Source: Cudoniella acicularis
Taxonomy: Eukaryota > Ascomycota > Leotiomycetes > Helotiales > Helotiaceae
NCBI GenBank assembly: GCA_013054445.1
Contig: JAAMPI010000192.1
Location: 1 to 53,528 of the forward strand
Direction of reading: 5' to 3'
DNA: 53,528 nucleotides
Shown here: positions 22,642-33,082 of the stretch, one piece after another
Position numbering within the stretch: position 1 is the first letter of the stretch
Layout: each line of letters starts with the position of its first letter
The notes under the pieces: model-generated
Database searches by the model: none
Seen by the model: the letters and a program-made list of their open reading frames with translations, nothing else
What the model was told of the DNA's origin: nothing
Translations under genes and position numbers: made by a program

Positions 22642-25600
22642 TGTGAGCGAAGAATAGTTATTTAATGATAGTGCCTGTAGGCAACAATAGGCTTCTGTGA
22701 CTCCGGTAGAATTTAATGAATTAAAATGGAAGTACGCATCAAGAAGTTAATTGATGTTGGAGCTGCGGCCTTTAAGAGTTCAATCACTATGAAAATGTAC
22801 GCAAGTAGCTTGATGTCTCGTGCTTTGGACAGAGATGCTGCAAGCGGCTCGAGAGGATTTGGCCAAGGTAATTTCAACCTACTTTATTACCCAAAGCAGA
22901 ATAAAATGCAGACCAAGAGACGGCTTTACATAAGAACAATAAATTCTATTCTCTTTGTAGGGTTCAGGACGAGCTTGTCGTGCTATGTTCGAATCAGTTA
23001 AATATTAGATACTCGCAAATAAGTTTACGCAACTGAAATTTGACCAACTTTTAATGAGTGCGACGCGACATATGAAATTACAGCCCGAAGGGATCGGAAA
23101 CTTTATGTACGGGGATTTGAACAAAAGATGAGAAGAATAGGGGCTGGAATGTGTCACGTGACCATAATATCTCTCACACATCAGGAAAGAAGGCGAAAAA
23201 GGGCGGAAAATTTCCAACTGTCTCTTGCTGAATTTAATGGTATTTAACAAATTAATCAATTTGAGATGAATTCTTTTTAGTGCTTCTACGTTCCTCTTGC
23301 CCTGACGCTATCGATAAAACAGCTTAGCCATTTTGGAACCGAGAGGGAACGTGCGCATGTCTCAACCCCGGGTTGTAAACTGCATTTTTCTTGACCTTTG
23401 ACAGCCTGGAATAGTAGTCGTGACAAGTGTCTAGTCTTTCCAGAGGCTGTCCCTGGTGAAGTTACATGGCAGTGGAGATGATTGAGATGGATGTATTCAG
23501 AGTTTGATAGAAACCAGGACGTGGAAGGCGCTCATCGCTAAATGAAAAGAAAACGATGACGTGGTGCGGCAGCAACGCAAGCTGATTGTTGCACAAAATA
23601 GTGAAGCTTTCTGAGAGACCAACACCTAGAAATAAGAAGATATCATTGAAGTTGTTTGTTTCAGCTGTCGGGGTTTTCTGCTTGTTATTCTGCCCTCTGT
23701 TGCTATTTTTTCAGCATCTGACAAGTGACAAGTAGTCATTATGGACTGTAATCACGCTTTATTTTGGCCACTAATTGTCAACAGCTGGACAATTTTTGTA
23801 ACAAAGGCTGCTATAACCGGAAGGAGAGAAGAAGTAACCTTTGACAACTCTTTTGGATCAATAGATCCGTGGGGATGCTTTCATTTTGTTTTGTGTTAAG
23901 CAGCCAGCGTAACTTTGCGAGAACCAGAACCTTGTCATCAGTCCTTTATCATTGAACCAGATAGGGTTGATGACATTGGGATTTAATGCATAACGTTTCT
24001 TCTCCATGCACACTGACTCTCCATTTCCTTTGTGCGGGTTCCTTGAACTTTGGCACAGTTTTGCCGCCGACAGTGGTGGAGTGTGCGTGTCGCCTTCCCT
24101 TTCATCGGGCTCATACCTGCTTTTTGCCATTATTTCAATACGACTTGGTGCTTTTATACTTGCGTATTTGAGAATGTGCCCGCTATGTACCTCGCCCCGG
24201 ATGTGTGGAGCATATGGGAGCATCAAATTCGTGGGCCGGAATAACTATTATGTTAGCAGCGCTCGACTCGAGGCAGTGGAGACCTACAATGGGAGTAGCT
24301 TCAAAGCACACGACACGTGGTTTTACATGTGGCTCTTTGAGGCGATGCTTAAGTATCTGCCGGGGTGCAATTTCAAGCGCGGCTCTATTGTCCCTGCAGG
24401 GGTCGCGATGTTAGCCGTAGTATGATTGTACAATGGCTATGAAAGCCGTGAATGGTGAATGGCAGAAGTGCACACTCCGTTCTCGGAGAGTGGATGAAGC
24501 TTATTGATTTATTATTCGATCGATTTTGTAGTCTTTCCAAAGGCTGTCTGATGATTTTTCAGGCGTGCGGGCCCTGGATACACTCCCAATGCAGCGGCCT
24601 TCTTGGTATATTTCAAAGCAAAATTCTTAAATGAATGTTAGTCGTTTAGAGATCCTATAAATTGCCCCCTGCACCCAAGAACTCGAACGGTTCTAGCTGC
24701 GGTCTCTGCTGTTTTGTAGCTGGTTTCCGAGTTGTGAACCTTGAGGCGGCTTTCAACGGCACCGCGGCACCACCGTCCGGAAAGGCTGCAGAGGGAAGGG
24801 GTCGTGTTGGCAACGAAATTTCCGGTGTTTCGGTTGATAAAGGCATCGTGGGTTGTTGATGAAGTTTGTCTCAAGATCAATCTTTGACGTTGGTACCTCT
24901 TGTAGAGAGGATTCAAAGCCGGCTCCAGGCTGGGGCAGCGCCTTGCAGGGAGCTCCTCGGAGTATTGGTTTTATCAGCCACTGCTTCCAGACGTCGTGCC
25001 AGACTGTTTGCCCCGATATATGATGTTCTCAAAAGCGCTGGGGATCACCCCTTTATCCTTGCCCCTGGGCACGTATAATGTGGAAGAGGCGTTATTTTTC
25101 GAAGATATTCGTATTGCAGTATGCTAGTGGACGTTGTGAGCTTCGTATAATCGATGTATAATCTCCAACACTGCGTCTGCACAACATGAGCGTTCTTTCC
25201 ATAGCACGAGAGGCGTTGACATCAAGCTTCTATGATTGAGAAATTCATTAGCGTATGTCCCATTATCGAGACAGTTTACCAGCAGCAGTTCATGCCTCAT
25301 TTGGATGTACGCACCGGTCTTTCCTTTTGTGTGTGGCCTGTCGAGTTCTTACCCTGTCATGTACAACCCTTCTTATTCAATTACTGTAGAGTTGTGGGAT
25401 ATTCAAACGGCCTGCAGTATGCTCGTCGAGATGAAAGAGGCGTGCGAAATCTTGTTAGATGAGTGGATTGCCCGTGGTGTTGCCTTTGACTGTTGGATGG
25501 CGCTTGAAGACATCCTTCTATGGCACCAAAAGGCTGTGCTTTTGGGCCAGGGCATCTTTGTCTGATAGAGCTTAATATATATCTCCGCCTGCGGCGCCGT

Positions 25601-25916
25601 GGTGCTGTGGTTTTGTGCGATGCCTCGAGCAACAAGAGATTAAAGGAGAAGGGATAATAGGAGGGTAACTCCTATTCCCCAGAGGAATGGAGATAGAAAG
25701 GCATTTAAATCATTTGCTGGAAGTTTGTTGCCTGCTCAGTGTGCGAATTTGACCTGGTGTGCCCTTTCGTATGGCTGTCGCTCTGGCTCTGGCTCTCGCC
25801 CTCGCTCTTCCCGCAAGTCGTCTCGCCACTTCCCACTTCGCACTTCCCTCAGCAATAGTCGTCCCTTCCAATCCAACTACCGCACCTTCCCAACCTTCCA
25901 TGCGACGATACAAATG
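22642..25916. other. Long stretch without a convincing gene
   Basis: About 3.3 kb of normal base composition, so not RIP-treated. Several 60-140-codon ORFs exist on both strands (for example 22726-23001, 24006-24425, 25236-25565), but they lack consistent codon bias, splice structure or recognisable motifs. A (GCTCTG)n-like microsatellite lies at about 25775-25810. It may contain decayed genes or long regulatory DNA. Confidence 0.5.
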
Positions 25917-26426
25917 GCCCGTTCCTCCAAATCCTCCCCATCTTCTCCATCTCCAACAACTTCTCACTGGGCCTTTCAATTCTCCTACGGCTCTGGCACC
26001 TTCACCAAGAAGTTTGTCACCATCAACTCGCGCGGCCGAAAGCGGCACAAGCCCTTGGTCACCGCCCATACCTTCGAGATCCTCGAGAACTTCCCCGACC
26101 TTGCTGGTGGCTCCTCCGTCTTGGTGCGAAAGCAATTGTACCCTCCTTCTTGCATGGGCGTTGCGCATATCGAGCGTCCGTTCTGGGAGAACAAGCCACT
26201 CGACCCAAAGAGCCACCAGTGGGAACTCTACACCGAGCTCAACAAGTTCAAGCTAAGGCCCCCGGTCTCGCAAGGTTACTGGCAAGAAAGCATTTCTGCT
26301 GTCCAAGATGTCTACGATGGGAACGCGGTTTATGGAAATGGCACATGTGTTGATCATGCTCCTCTGCATGATCATATTCTTCGCCGCACCCGCCACCGCA
26401 GATTGCGAGTGCGGCTATTTAACTAA
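25917..26426 (+). CDS. Possible small protein ORF overlapping the GH16 gene start
   Basis: An uninterrupted frame from ATG 25917 would give 169 aa. From about 25970 to 26300 its third codon positions are strongly C-biased (runs of TTC, ACC, AAG, GAG, CTC), which is typical of translated fungal sequence and absent in the other frames. Residues about 20-130 look like a folded basic domain (FTKKFVTI, RGRKRHKP, Trp and Pro scattered). The last about 30 codons overlap, out of frame, the signal peptide of the GH16 gene and look like shadow sequence (Arg/His-rich). It could instead be a 5' exon whose true 3' splice is missed, or a uORF on the GH16 mRNA. No family recognised. Confidence 0.35.
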   Translation, partial: ARSSKSSPSSPSPTTSHWAFQFSYGSGTFTKKFVTINSRGRKRHKPLVTAHTFEILENFPDLAGGSSVLVRKQLYPPSCMGVAHIERPFWENKPLDPKSHQWELYTELNKFKLRPPVSQGYWQESISAVQDVYDGNAVYGNGTCVDHAPLHDHILRRTRHRRLRVRLFN

Positions 26427-27706
26427 CATTACCTTGCCTGCTTCTCCTGCCTCACCCTTTCTATTTACCGATCTGATCGAATCCGACTTTCTTCACATCG
26501 CGAATATCTCCCAGGATACCGATTGGAGACCTCAAAGCTTTTCTGTTACTCCTCAAGCTGGCCGCGGTCCCTATGGTAAGTCAAGTCCCACTTTACGAAA
26601 TAAACCCTTTAGTAGCTTGAGCTATCATCTGGATGACATTCGAAAATCAAGCAAAGGTCGTTTGAAGAGCACTCTGTGATGATTTACAATTACTAACAAC
26701 AAACCGCTGGTGCTAGGCATGAATTTTACTACGAAGAACGTCATTTCTAACGCAATCCCCGATCTGAACAACTGGACTGGGCCTGGCATATACGGTGGAG
26801 ACCCAGGAGTGCAACTTACTGTCAATAGCGGAGTTCCGGCCGATGGATACGTCAAAAATGCTGAAATGGATTCTGCTCGAAGTGACTTGCTCTGGGGGAC
26901 GTACCGAGCATCGATGAAACTGACTTCCATTCCTGGCACATGTAGCGCGTTCTTCTGGGTATGTTCCTGTCTTACTAACTTCTGTATCTATCACGATGAA
27001 AATGGCGTTTCAGCCGAGACTGACACTTGCGCAGTATTTCAACGATAGCCAAGAAATTGACATGGAGTTCCTTTCATCGCAGTTCGATCCTCACAATGGC
27101 TCTTTTCCTGTCAATCTGATACTTCAATCTGTGCAGTCGGTCCAGGCTGGCTTCAATGCAGCTGGCTCTGGGAACTACATAATCGCGAACTTGCCATTTA
27201 ACCCAACCACTGGATTTCATGAATACCGAATTGATTTTATTCCTGGCAATGTGATATTTTATGCCGATGGACAAGTTTTAGCCACAATGAACAGTTCTGC
27301 AGTCCCGACGTCGCCGGGTCATCTAATCCTAACCCAGTGGAGCAACGGAAACAATCTCTGGTCTTCTGGTCCTCCAGTGCAAAACGCTACCATATCTGTG
27401 GGCTATGTCAAGGCATACTTCAATTCCTCTTTGGCAAGCAGGCAGTCAAATTGGGCAACCCGATGTAAGAATCCTGCCGCAGAAGGAGCTATTTGCACTA
27501 TACCTGATCAGACAACTCCGCCGGATCCGAACATCGCTGCTGGAAGCGATACTGCTGCCAATACATACTTCTTCAGCGATCATTCCAATCTGACTATAAA
27601 TCAGACGGTTTATCATAAGAGCAAGGGTGCGAATGACTTGGGTCCCTTCACCATGTCAGTAATGATGTTGATTGGTGTTACATTCATTGCCGTGTTCCTG
27701 CTCTGA
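26332..27706 (+). CDS. GH16 family glucanase/transglycosylase, GPI-anchor type
   Basis: Exons 26332-26575, 26717-26958 and 27035-27706 give 385 aa. Introns are 141 and 76 bp, with CTAAC and CTGAC branch sites. ATG 26332 begins a signal peptide (MEMAHVLIMLLCMIIFF, Ala-rich cleavage near 23). The second splice restores FFWYFNDSQEIDMEF, the GH16 catalytic ExDxE motif, with nucleophile Glu169, Asp171 and acid/base Glu173. The beta-jelly-roll fold follows, with the TQWSNG stretch near residue 265. Several N-x-S/T sites are present, and a hydrophobic C-terminus after a short polar spacer is typical of a GPI signal. Such secreted fungal GH16 proteins act on beta-glucan, or cross-link chitin and glucan, at the cell surface; the exact substrate is not readable. 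Two upstream in-frame ATGs (26308, 26317) exist, but starting at 26332 gives the better signal peptide. Confidence 0.92.
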
Positions 27707-28297
27707 GCGCTGGATTTGGTAGCAGAATACCTCGAGGCCTATCTCCAATGCATTGCTTCTTCCCTAGTGTCAAATCCTGTTGCTGCAAGCATGATTGCGA
27801 ACTCTGGTTTGATGTTGGTCATGATCTCAAAGAAACTGGTCTTCCACCTCCTGGGTAAACTCTACTATGCACATGGACTTTGATAGTTTGGGTTATTTCT
27901 TTTGTTTTGTTTGACTCGATTTGATGTTGTTTCATTTGCCATCAGAGCTCAATAGGCAGACGTTAAAGGCTAGGAGGAGCGAAAGATGAACCCTGGAATC
28001 TGCGACAGATTCACTCTCTACAGCGACTAGATAGAAATTAAGCGAAGGAGGCTGGGGTCAAAAGCTTTGAAAAACTTTATCTTTGACAGTAATTTGAATT
28101 CTACTCTAGAAAATACAACTTTTCCCTTTTCATGCAACATTTATTGTTCTGCAGCGCATTCAGTAACCCAAGTTCTGATGTTGACAACTTAACCTTCCCG
28201 CTTCTACAAGAATCTTCCTGATATTCATCTAGCATCTCGGTCAATTCAACTGTTCGGATCAGCTCGAGCTGTTTAGAACAGTTCGCTCACCTTTAAA
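27707..28297. other. Intergenic: 3' and 5' untranslated regions
   Basis: No gene seen. Contains the GH16 3' end and the promoter/leader of the BTB gene. Confidence 0.6.
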
Positions 28298-29698
28298 ATG
28301 CCAGTCCCTCGTCGCAAGAAAGACTTTATCCCAAAGGGAAATCATGCGCATTCACGCAAATCACACATATCACACACTACACTCCGATCTAACCAAGACT
28401 TCATGTCCAAGATTGCCTCCAAGATGTCGTCTTTCAATGACCACCTCGCCATGAATACGCCTAAGGTTCCTTATCAAATCTATCACAATCTCCATCCCGG
28501 CCGTACAGCAGTCCAACAAGCTCCGCCATACGAAGTTCCGCTGCAATATATGCCAACGCAATCACACCCTTTGCCGCCACACTTCCATCCCATGCAGATG
28601 CAAATGCAAATGCCAATGCCGCCAAAACCCCAACTTCCTGCCCTGCCACCACCACTTGAGCTCTTGCACCTGGCAAACGGCCACATGGCTGCTCCTACAC
28701 TCCACCCAGCTGCTCCGGCCATTGCGCCCCCTCAAACTGCCACACCTCGCCCAGCCGCAAATCGCCGCAGCCAATCCATTGAGAAACTTCTTCTGACACC
28801 CGTCTCCGGCCCCAACGATGGGGTGAATGTCATTGTTACCTCTGGCGGAAAGGAGCTAGTATTTACGGTTCACCGCATGCTACTTTCGCACTTTTCCCCA
28901 GTCTTCGCTAAGCACCTGGAGGTGTTGGATCGCAACAAGGCCAAGGTTAAGAGTTTGAAGGTCAAGGCTAGCGCTTACGTCAATGAGCTTGATTGGGAGA
29001 GTCAGAATGGCGATGTCGAAGGTGGAGATGGAGGAGAACAAGGTGCTATCACTGATAAGGACAATAAGGATGGTGGAGATAACAAGGAAATCAAGCAGGG
29101 AAGAGGAGATGAACACAAAGCCGAGGATCGCGACATTGAAGTCAACGTTGTTGTCCGCCTGCCAAGCTTGACCACACTGCCAAAGATCCACCTGCCAGAG
29201 GAAGCTGGAGAGGTCAGCAAGGACGCTATGGCCGCCTTCATTGAGTGGCTTTACTGTGGTCCTTTGGGCGGTAGCGGAGCTGCAGGTCCTCACGTCTTCC
29301 CTTCCCCCGTCTCCGGCATCACTGCTACGACGCTGGTTCACCTTTGGGTTCTGGCCAAGAAGTTGCAGATCCCCTCTTGCATGAACGACTGTATCCAAGG
29401 CATTGAGATGCGCAGAAGACAAACCAATATCATTGAGACGGCCATGGTGAAGTGGATTTATGACAATACGGAGGTGGGATGCGGATTGAGGGAGCTGTTG
29501 GTTGATCAGTGCGCTTGGGTTCTGGATGGAGAGTGGCTTGTTGGTAGTAAGCTTGGAGGAGGCAAGAACGAAGAGATGTTCCCTAGGGAATTCTTGGTTG
29601 ATCTGTGCTTGCGCACCAAGAAGCTGCTTTCTGGTGGCACTCAACCTGGATTCTTGAAAATTGAGGAGCGCGCTGGTACTTACTGGACTCAGGAATAA
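28298..29698 (+). CDS. BTB/POZ domain protein with acidic insertion
   Basis: Single exon, 466 aa; the start is the first ATG of the frame, preceded by a favourable AAA. Residues 1-155 are a low-complexity leader: basic start (PRRKKD), then Met/Pro/Gln- and His-rich runs including a QMQMQMQMPMP repeat. The BTB/POZ fold begins near 165 (DGVNVIVTSGG, then VHRMLLSHFSPVFAKHL) and is interrupted by an about 60-residue insertion rich in Asp, Glu, Lys and Gly (about 235-285). The rest of the fold follows (AFIEWLYCG, LVHLWVLAKKLQIPSC). The C-terminal third resembles the helical region that follows BTB domains in many fungal BTB proteins. BTB domains mediate dimerisation or cullin-3 adaptor roles; which applies here is unknown. 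Confidence 0.9.
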   Translation: MPVPRRKKDFIPKGNHAHSRKSHISHTTLRSNQDFMSKIASKMSSFNDHLAMNTPKVPYQIYHNLHPGRTAVQQAPPYEVPLQYMPTQSHPLPPHFHPMQMQMQMPMPPKPQLPALPPPLELLHLANGHMAAPTLHPAAPAIAPPQTATPRPAANRRSQSIEKLLLTPVSGPNDGVNVIVTSGGKELVFTVHRMLLSHFSPVFAKHLEVLDRNKAKVKSLKVKASAYVNELDWESQNGDVEGGDGGEQGAITDKDNKDGGDNKEIKQGRGDEHKAEDRDIEVNVVVRLPSLTTLPKIHLPEEAGEVSKDAMAAFIEWLYCGPLGGSGAAGPHVFPSPVSGITATTLVHLWVLAKKLQIPSCMNDCIQGIEMRRRQTNIIETAMVKWIYDNTEVGCGLRELLVDQCAWVLDGEWLVGSKLGGGKNEEMFPREFLVDLCLRTKKLLSGGTQPGFLKIEERAGTYWTQE

Positions 29699-30308
29699 AT
29701 ATGGATAATTAAGCTTAAGATTTGTTATCACAATGGCGTTAGAGGGGAAGCTATTGTTTCGTTAGCTGCGGCTAGCAATAAAAAATGAACCATTTGTCAT
29801 ATATCTATGGTCTACGAGAGACAACTACAATAAGACAAGCACTGACAAGGACTCACAAAGACTGGAATACCAACAGAGAGACACCTCACAAGTGCTCACA
29901 GTGGTAGAGATGTCCAGAACCAGTACAAGAGAAAATAGCGAGCTTCTTTCCAGTCCCATTCTTCCCGATACGCTAGGAAAGACACTCACAAAAGGAGAGA
30001 AATTATCAATCCATGATAGCCGAGCTTCGAAAGGTAGGTAGTCAGCTAGATTCGTACACGATCCACAATATCGACATTTGTTAAAATTGCGTTGTTTATT
30101 TGAAGTGTGGGGTTGAAAGAAAGTTCTGCGCCACCAAGACGATATGCGCTGAGATCAGCACCAGCATGCGCAAGCGAACCCCTGAGGGCCCTAGTTTTTG
30201 GCCCCCACTACCCGATACGTTCGTAGTTTGCATAGGTTTCAATTCGGGGTTTTGAATATTAAAAATAAGGGTAAATTTTGAAGATGTTTTGGTCTCTCAA
30301 AATGCCTC
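29699..30308. other. Intergenic between convergent BTB gene and FAD-oxidase pseudogene
   Basis: No ORF of interest. Presumably 3' UTRs. Confidence 0.6.
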
Positions 30309-31850
30309 TCAATTAAAAACCTTGAAATACCCTAGCTGCAGTTTCTGCCAGACCCCATTTGGATCATACTTCCTACTCACCAACCTCAATTTCTCCAAAT
30401 TATCCTCTCCATACCCCTCAAATATGTTCTGTTCCAGCGCAGCATAATTCTGATAAAGATATCTACTCCCTAATTCTTGTGAATATGCGGTAGTATTCCA
30501 CCTGTCCACCATATTTCTTGCGGCTGCGAAGATTTTGGTATCGTCCGTTTCATTTGACCACGAAACGGAGAGATTGATCACTGCAAAACAAGCTATCAGC
30601 GTTTTCTACAACGAAAGAAGTAGGAAGTTGATATACAATCTAGTGGCCCGTCAGCAGCGGAAATTCCAAGGGCGTTTCCGCCATTCTTACTGAGGTGCGA
30701 AGTCATGGCTGTGGAAATGGATTGGAAGACAAGTGCGGGAAAGGTGTTCGTTGCGTCTTTGATGGCGTTTGTTTCTTCCATGAAGATGGCCACAATTTCA
30801 GCCATGAGCGTTGGGCTATTTTTGACCGTCAGAGTCTAGTATGTTTGTCTATGTCCGCATCAGTTGTTTACAAGTAGCTCACGTGATATTTCAAACTTAC
30901 CTGAATCCGCCATGGTTTGAGCTGTTGAATTCCTGAGTCAAGTTAGTGAGATTCGTAATTCGACTTTCGTTTGCGATAGAACCGGGAACAGCTGTGAAAT
31001 TCTGTAGGATTGGAGGATTGACAACTAGCTTGCCATATTGAAGGTCAGATTAGATAAAACACGTATCGACTGATTGAACGTAGGTATAAATTAGAATGGC
31101 CTGCGCATAAGGATCCGAAGGAGAGTTGAGGTTCAAGTAATACAACGCCGAATTCATTGTTGACGCAGTGTCGTTGTTGTATCTAAATGAATTTGAGCTA
31201 GCCCACAGATCCCCTTGAGGGAAAGTCATTAGATTGAAGCGGATGATGATTCCGAAGTTATTTCCGCCTCCACGAAGCGCGAAGTACAGATCTGGATATG
31301 TTGAGTAGCTGACTTCGCGAATGGAGCCATCTGCGAAGACAACTTCGTAGGCATTGATATTATCGCAAGCTCAGTTATACCGCCCAGAAAAGAAGGAGAT
31401 ACCGCCGCCCAGGGTCAACCCTCCAACACCAACAGCGGACACTCTTCCTCCAATGACTGCCAAACCCAGTGAAACCAGTTTACTATACACATCATACCAA
31501 GTATTACCTGGGCCAATAGATGTTTGCGTTTTATCATCGGATACTTCAACCTGATTCAGGTTCATCAAATCGATTGTCAGTCCATCCTCGATGTTAGAGG
31601 CCCCAGAAAATGCTGCATGGCCACCACTTTTGACTGCGAAGTTACACCGGGCAATTTGGTCCGTCAAAACAGCCAAAGAAATGTCCGATGCAGAAGATGG
31701 GGTAAAGCGACACGTTGGTGAGGTCGATTCTTGCCGGACAGACCAATATCTTAACTCGTCGTATTGGTATGTTGTACTATTAAGGAAGGATACTTGGCAT
31801 GGCAGGGCAACGTCCAGGAAAGCACACTATTTTGCTTCAGTGCTTTACCC
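30309..31850 (-). pseudogene. Berberine-bridge-type FAD-linked oxidase, inactivated by point stops
   Basis: Homology to secreted VAO/PCMH-fold oxidases runs on the minus strand from about 31826 to 30309. Readable are the YWSVRQ segment, the FAD-binding VKSGGHA block carrying the flavin-linking His, GGLTLGGG, and the C-terminal BBE domain with QNYA and YDPNGVW. Introns 30849-30900 and 30581-30636 still have good signals and keep phase. The frame is broken by three in-frame stops: TGA 31371-31373 (expected Trp in GWACDN, with the neighbouring Gly codon now Asn), TAA 31050-31052 (expected Gln) and TAG 30836-30838 (expected Trp in RQTYW). Further stops lie at 31827-31829 and 31845-31847. All fit C-to-T or G-to-A changes. 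No start codon or signal peptide is found; a MITE begins 120 bp further upstream. Confidence 0.87.
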
Positions 31851-31973
31851 CGACTTGGGGTTTCATGGTGCAAAGGATGCTCATTTTGCCAAACGGACAG
31901 GGATCCGGTCTTGATGTGCGTGGTCCCCTCAAAAGAAAAATTCCAGCGAGAAGAAAACAAGATCCGAGATGTA

Positions 31974-32001
31974 AGAGTTGGGGCCATTACTCTCCGCCCA
32001 C
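31974..32001 (+). repeat. Left terminal inverted repeat of MITE
   Basis: AGAGTTGGGGCCATTACTCT plus CCGCCCAC; pairs with 32390-32417 in inverse orientation. Confidence 0.87.
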
Positions 32002-32389
32002 CCCACCAAAATATACACTTTTAAATTTCTTATAATTTAAAAATAATTTCAATTAAAGATCCTAAAATACGTTTAATTAACTAGATTTACTTTGATTTTA
32101 ATTCGTATAATCTAGAATTTGATTTAAATAAATAAATAAAAAGTTACATGTACTTCTTTTAAATAAAGTTATAAAATCGCTTAATTTATATATAAAATTC
32201 ATAAAATTTAAGGCTTTCTATATTTAAGCGTATTAAAAATGTATAATTTAAAAATAAAAATTAATTCCTTTATATCTAAATATTATAAAGTAATTGTTTA
32301 TAATACGCTTTAATTTTTATAACGTTTTTAATTAGTGGTTACTTTATTATATGTTTTTAAAAAGTCTAACTTTTAGTGTAAATCACTTA

Positions 32390-32417
32390 GTGGGCGGAGA
32401 GTAATAGTCCCAACTCT
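32390..32417 (-). repeat. Right terminal inverted repeat of MITE
   Basis: Reverse complement reads AGAGTTGGGACTATTACTCT plus CCGCCCAC, differing from the left arm at two transition positions. Confidence 0.87.
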
Positions 32418-32419
32418 TA

Positions 32420-33082
32420 CGTATGTGCTTGCTGAACCGCCCAGGAGCATTTACCCTTACCACAACAGGAAGGTGCAGCTTACTCTTTACCCCAGGATCT
32501 TGACAAGTCTCTTCCATGCGAAAGAAGGAGCGTTTGCTTGGTGCTCTCAGGAAAATCGTTGACGATTGAATGAGGGCTCGAAAAAAAGGCTCTGCAAAGT
32601 ATTGAGGACAGGTGGAGACTGTACATGATTAATTTATTTTTACCAAAGCTTTGGCTCATACCGCGCCTCCCAGTTACATTTCCACAGATCTGTACAACAG
32701 GTATACCACCAAATAATCGCCGGTACTATTTACAAGCAAGCATCCAACCAACCGGCGCCAAACAATGCTTACTATAATCCCATCCAAACCTCGACCAGAC
32801 ACCAAACCAACTCCATTCCCTCACGATATCCGCAAGTACAAAACTACCCATACACACTCGCACAAACATCGTACAAAAGAAAGGAGTAGGAGTATCAATC
32901 GCAAGCATATTTAACTTCAGCCGTCATATCGTCACGGCTTGAATACATAAAATAAAGTATCACACCAAGTATCATTGGTGGTAGGGTATCATTACCACCG
33001 AGTAGTTGGTCGGGGTCTGGAATTCACCTGTCTCTCCCAGCCCCAATTCTTCTGCTTTCCACTATCGAAGACCTGTTTGAAT
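32420..33082. other. Intergenic, no gene seen
   Basis: Ordinary composition. I find no continuation of the oxidase gene on the far side of the MITE. The right part is the 3' flank of MIP1. Confidence 0.55.

Larger units (their letters stand above)
31972..32419. mobile_element. MITE-like DNA element with terminal inverted repeats
   Basis: A 444-bp non-coding AT-rich element (31974-32417). Its ends are inverted copies of AGAGTTGGGRCYATTACTCT followed by CCGCCCAC: 28 bp with two mismatches between the left (31974-32001) and right (32390-32417) arms. A TA dinucleotide at each outer edge (31972-31973, 32418-32419) looks like the TA duplication of Tc1/mariner/pogo transposons. The interior is extremely AT-rich with no ORF, so the element is non-autonomous. 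The interior composition may reflect RIP. It lies upstream of the oxidase pseudogene. Confidence 0.85.

Noticed and set aside
22726..23001. Small plus-strand ORF (91 codons), possibly with an intron at GGCCAAG/GTAATT to TTTGTAG
   Set aside because: The first 45 codons look mildly protein-like, but no motif, no clear bias and an unconvincing splice.
23428..24550. Similar 20-bp stretches TAGTCTTTCCARAGGCTGTC at about 23430 and 24527
   Set aside because: Similarity does not extend; probably chance.
25236..25565. 109-codon plus-strand ORF
   Set aside because: Begins without ATG, no domain, no codon bias; Cys/Trp content typical of random frames.
25772..26256. Perfect-looking signal peptide (Ala-Leu repeat) from ATG near 25771
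   Set aside because: Created by a CTCTGG-type microsatellite; the rest of that frame is Ser/Pro shadow of the biased frame 25917-26426.
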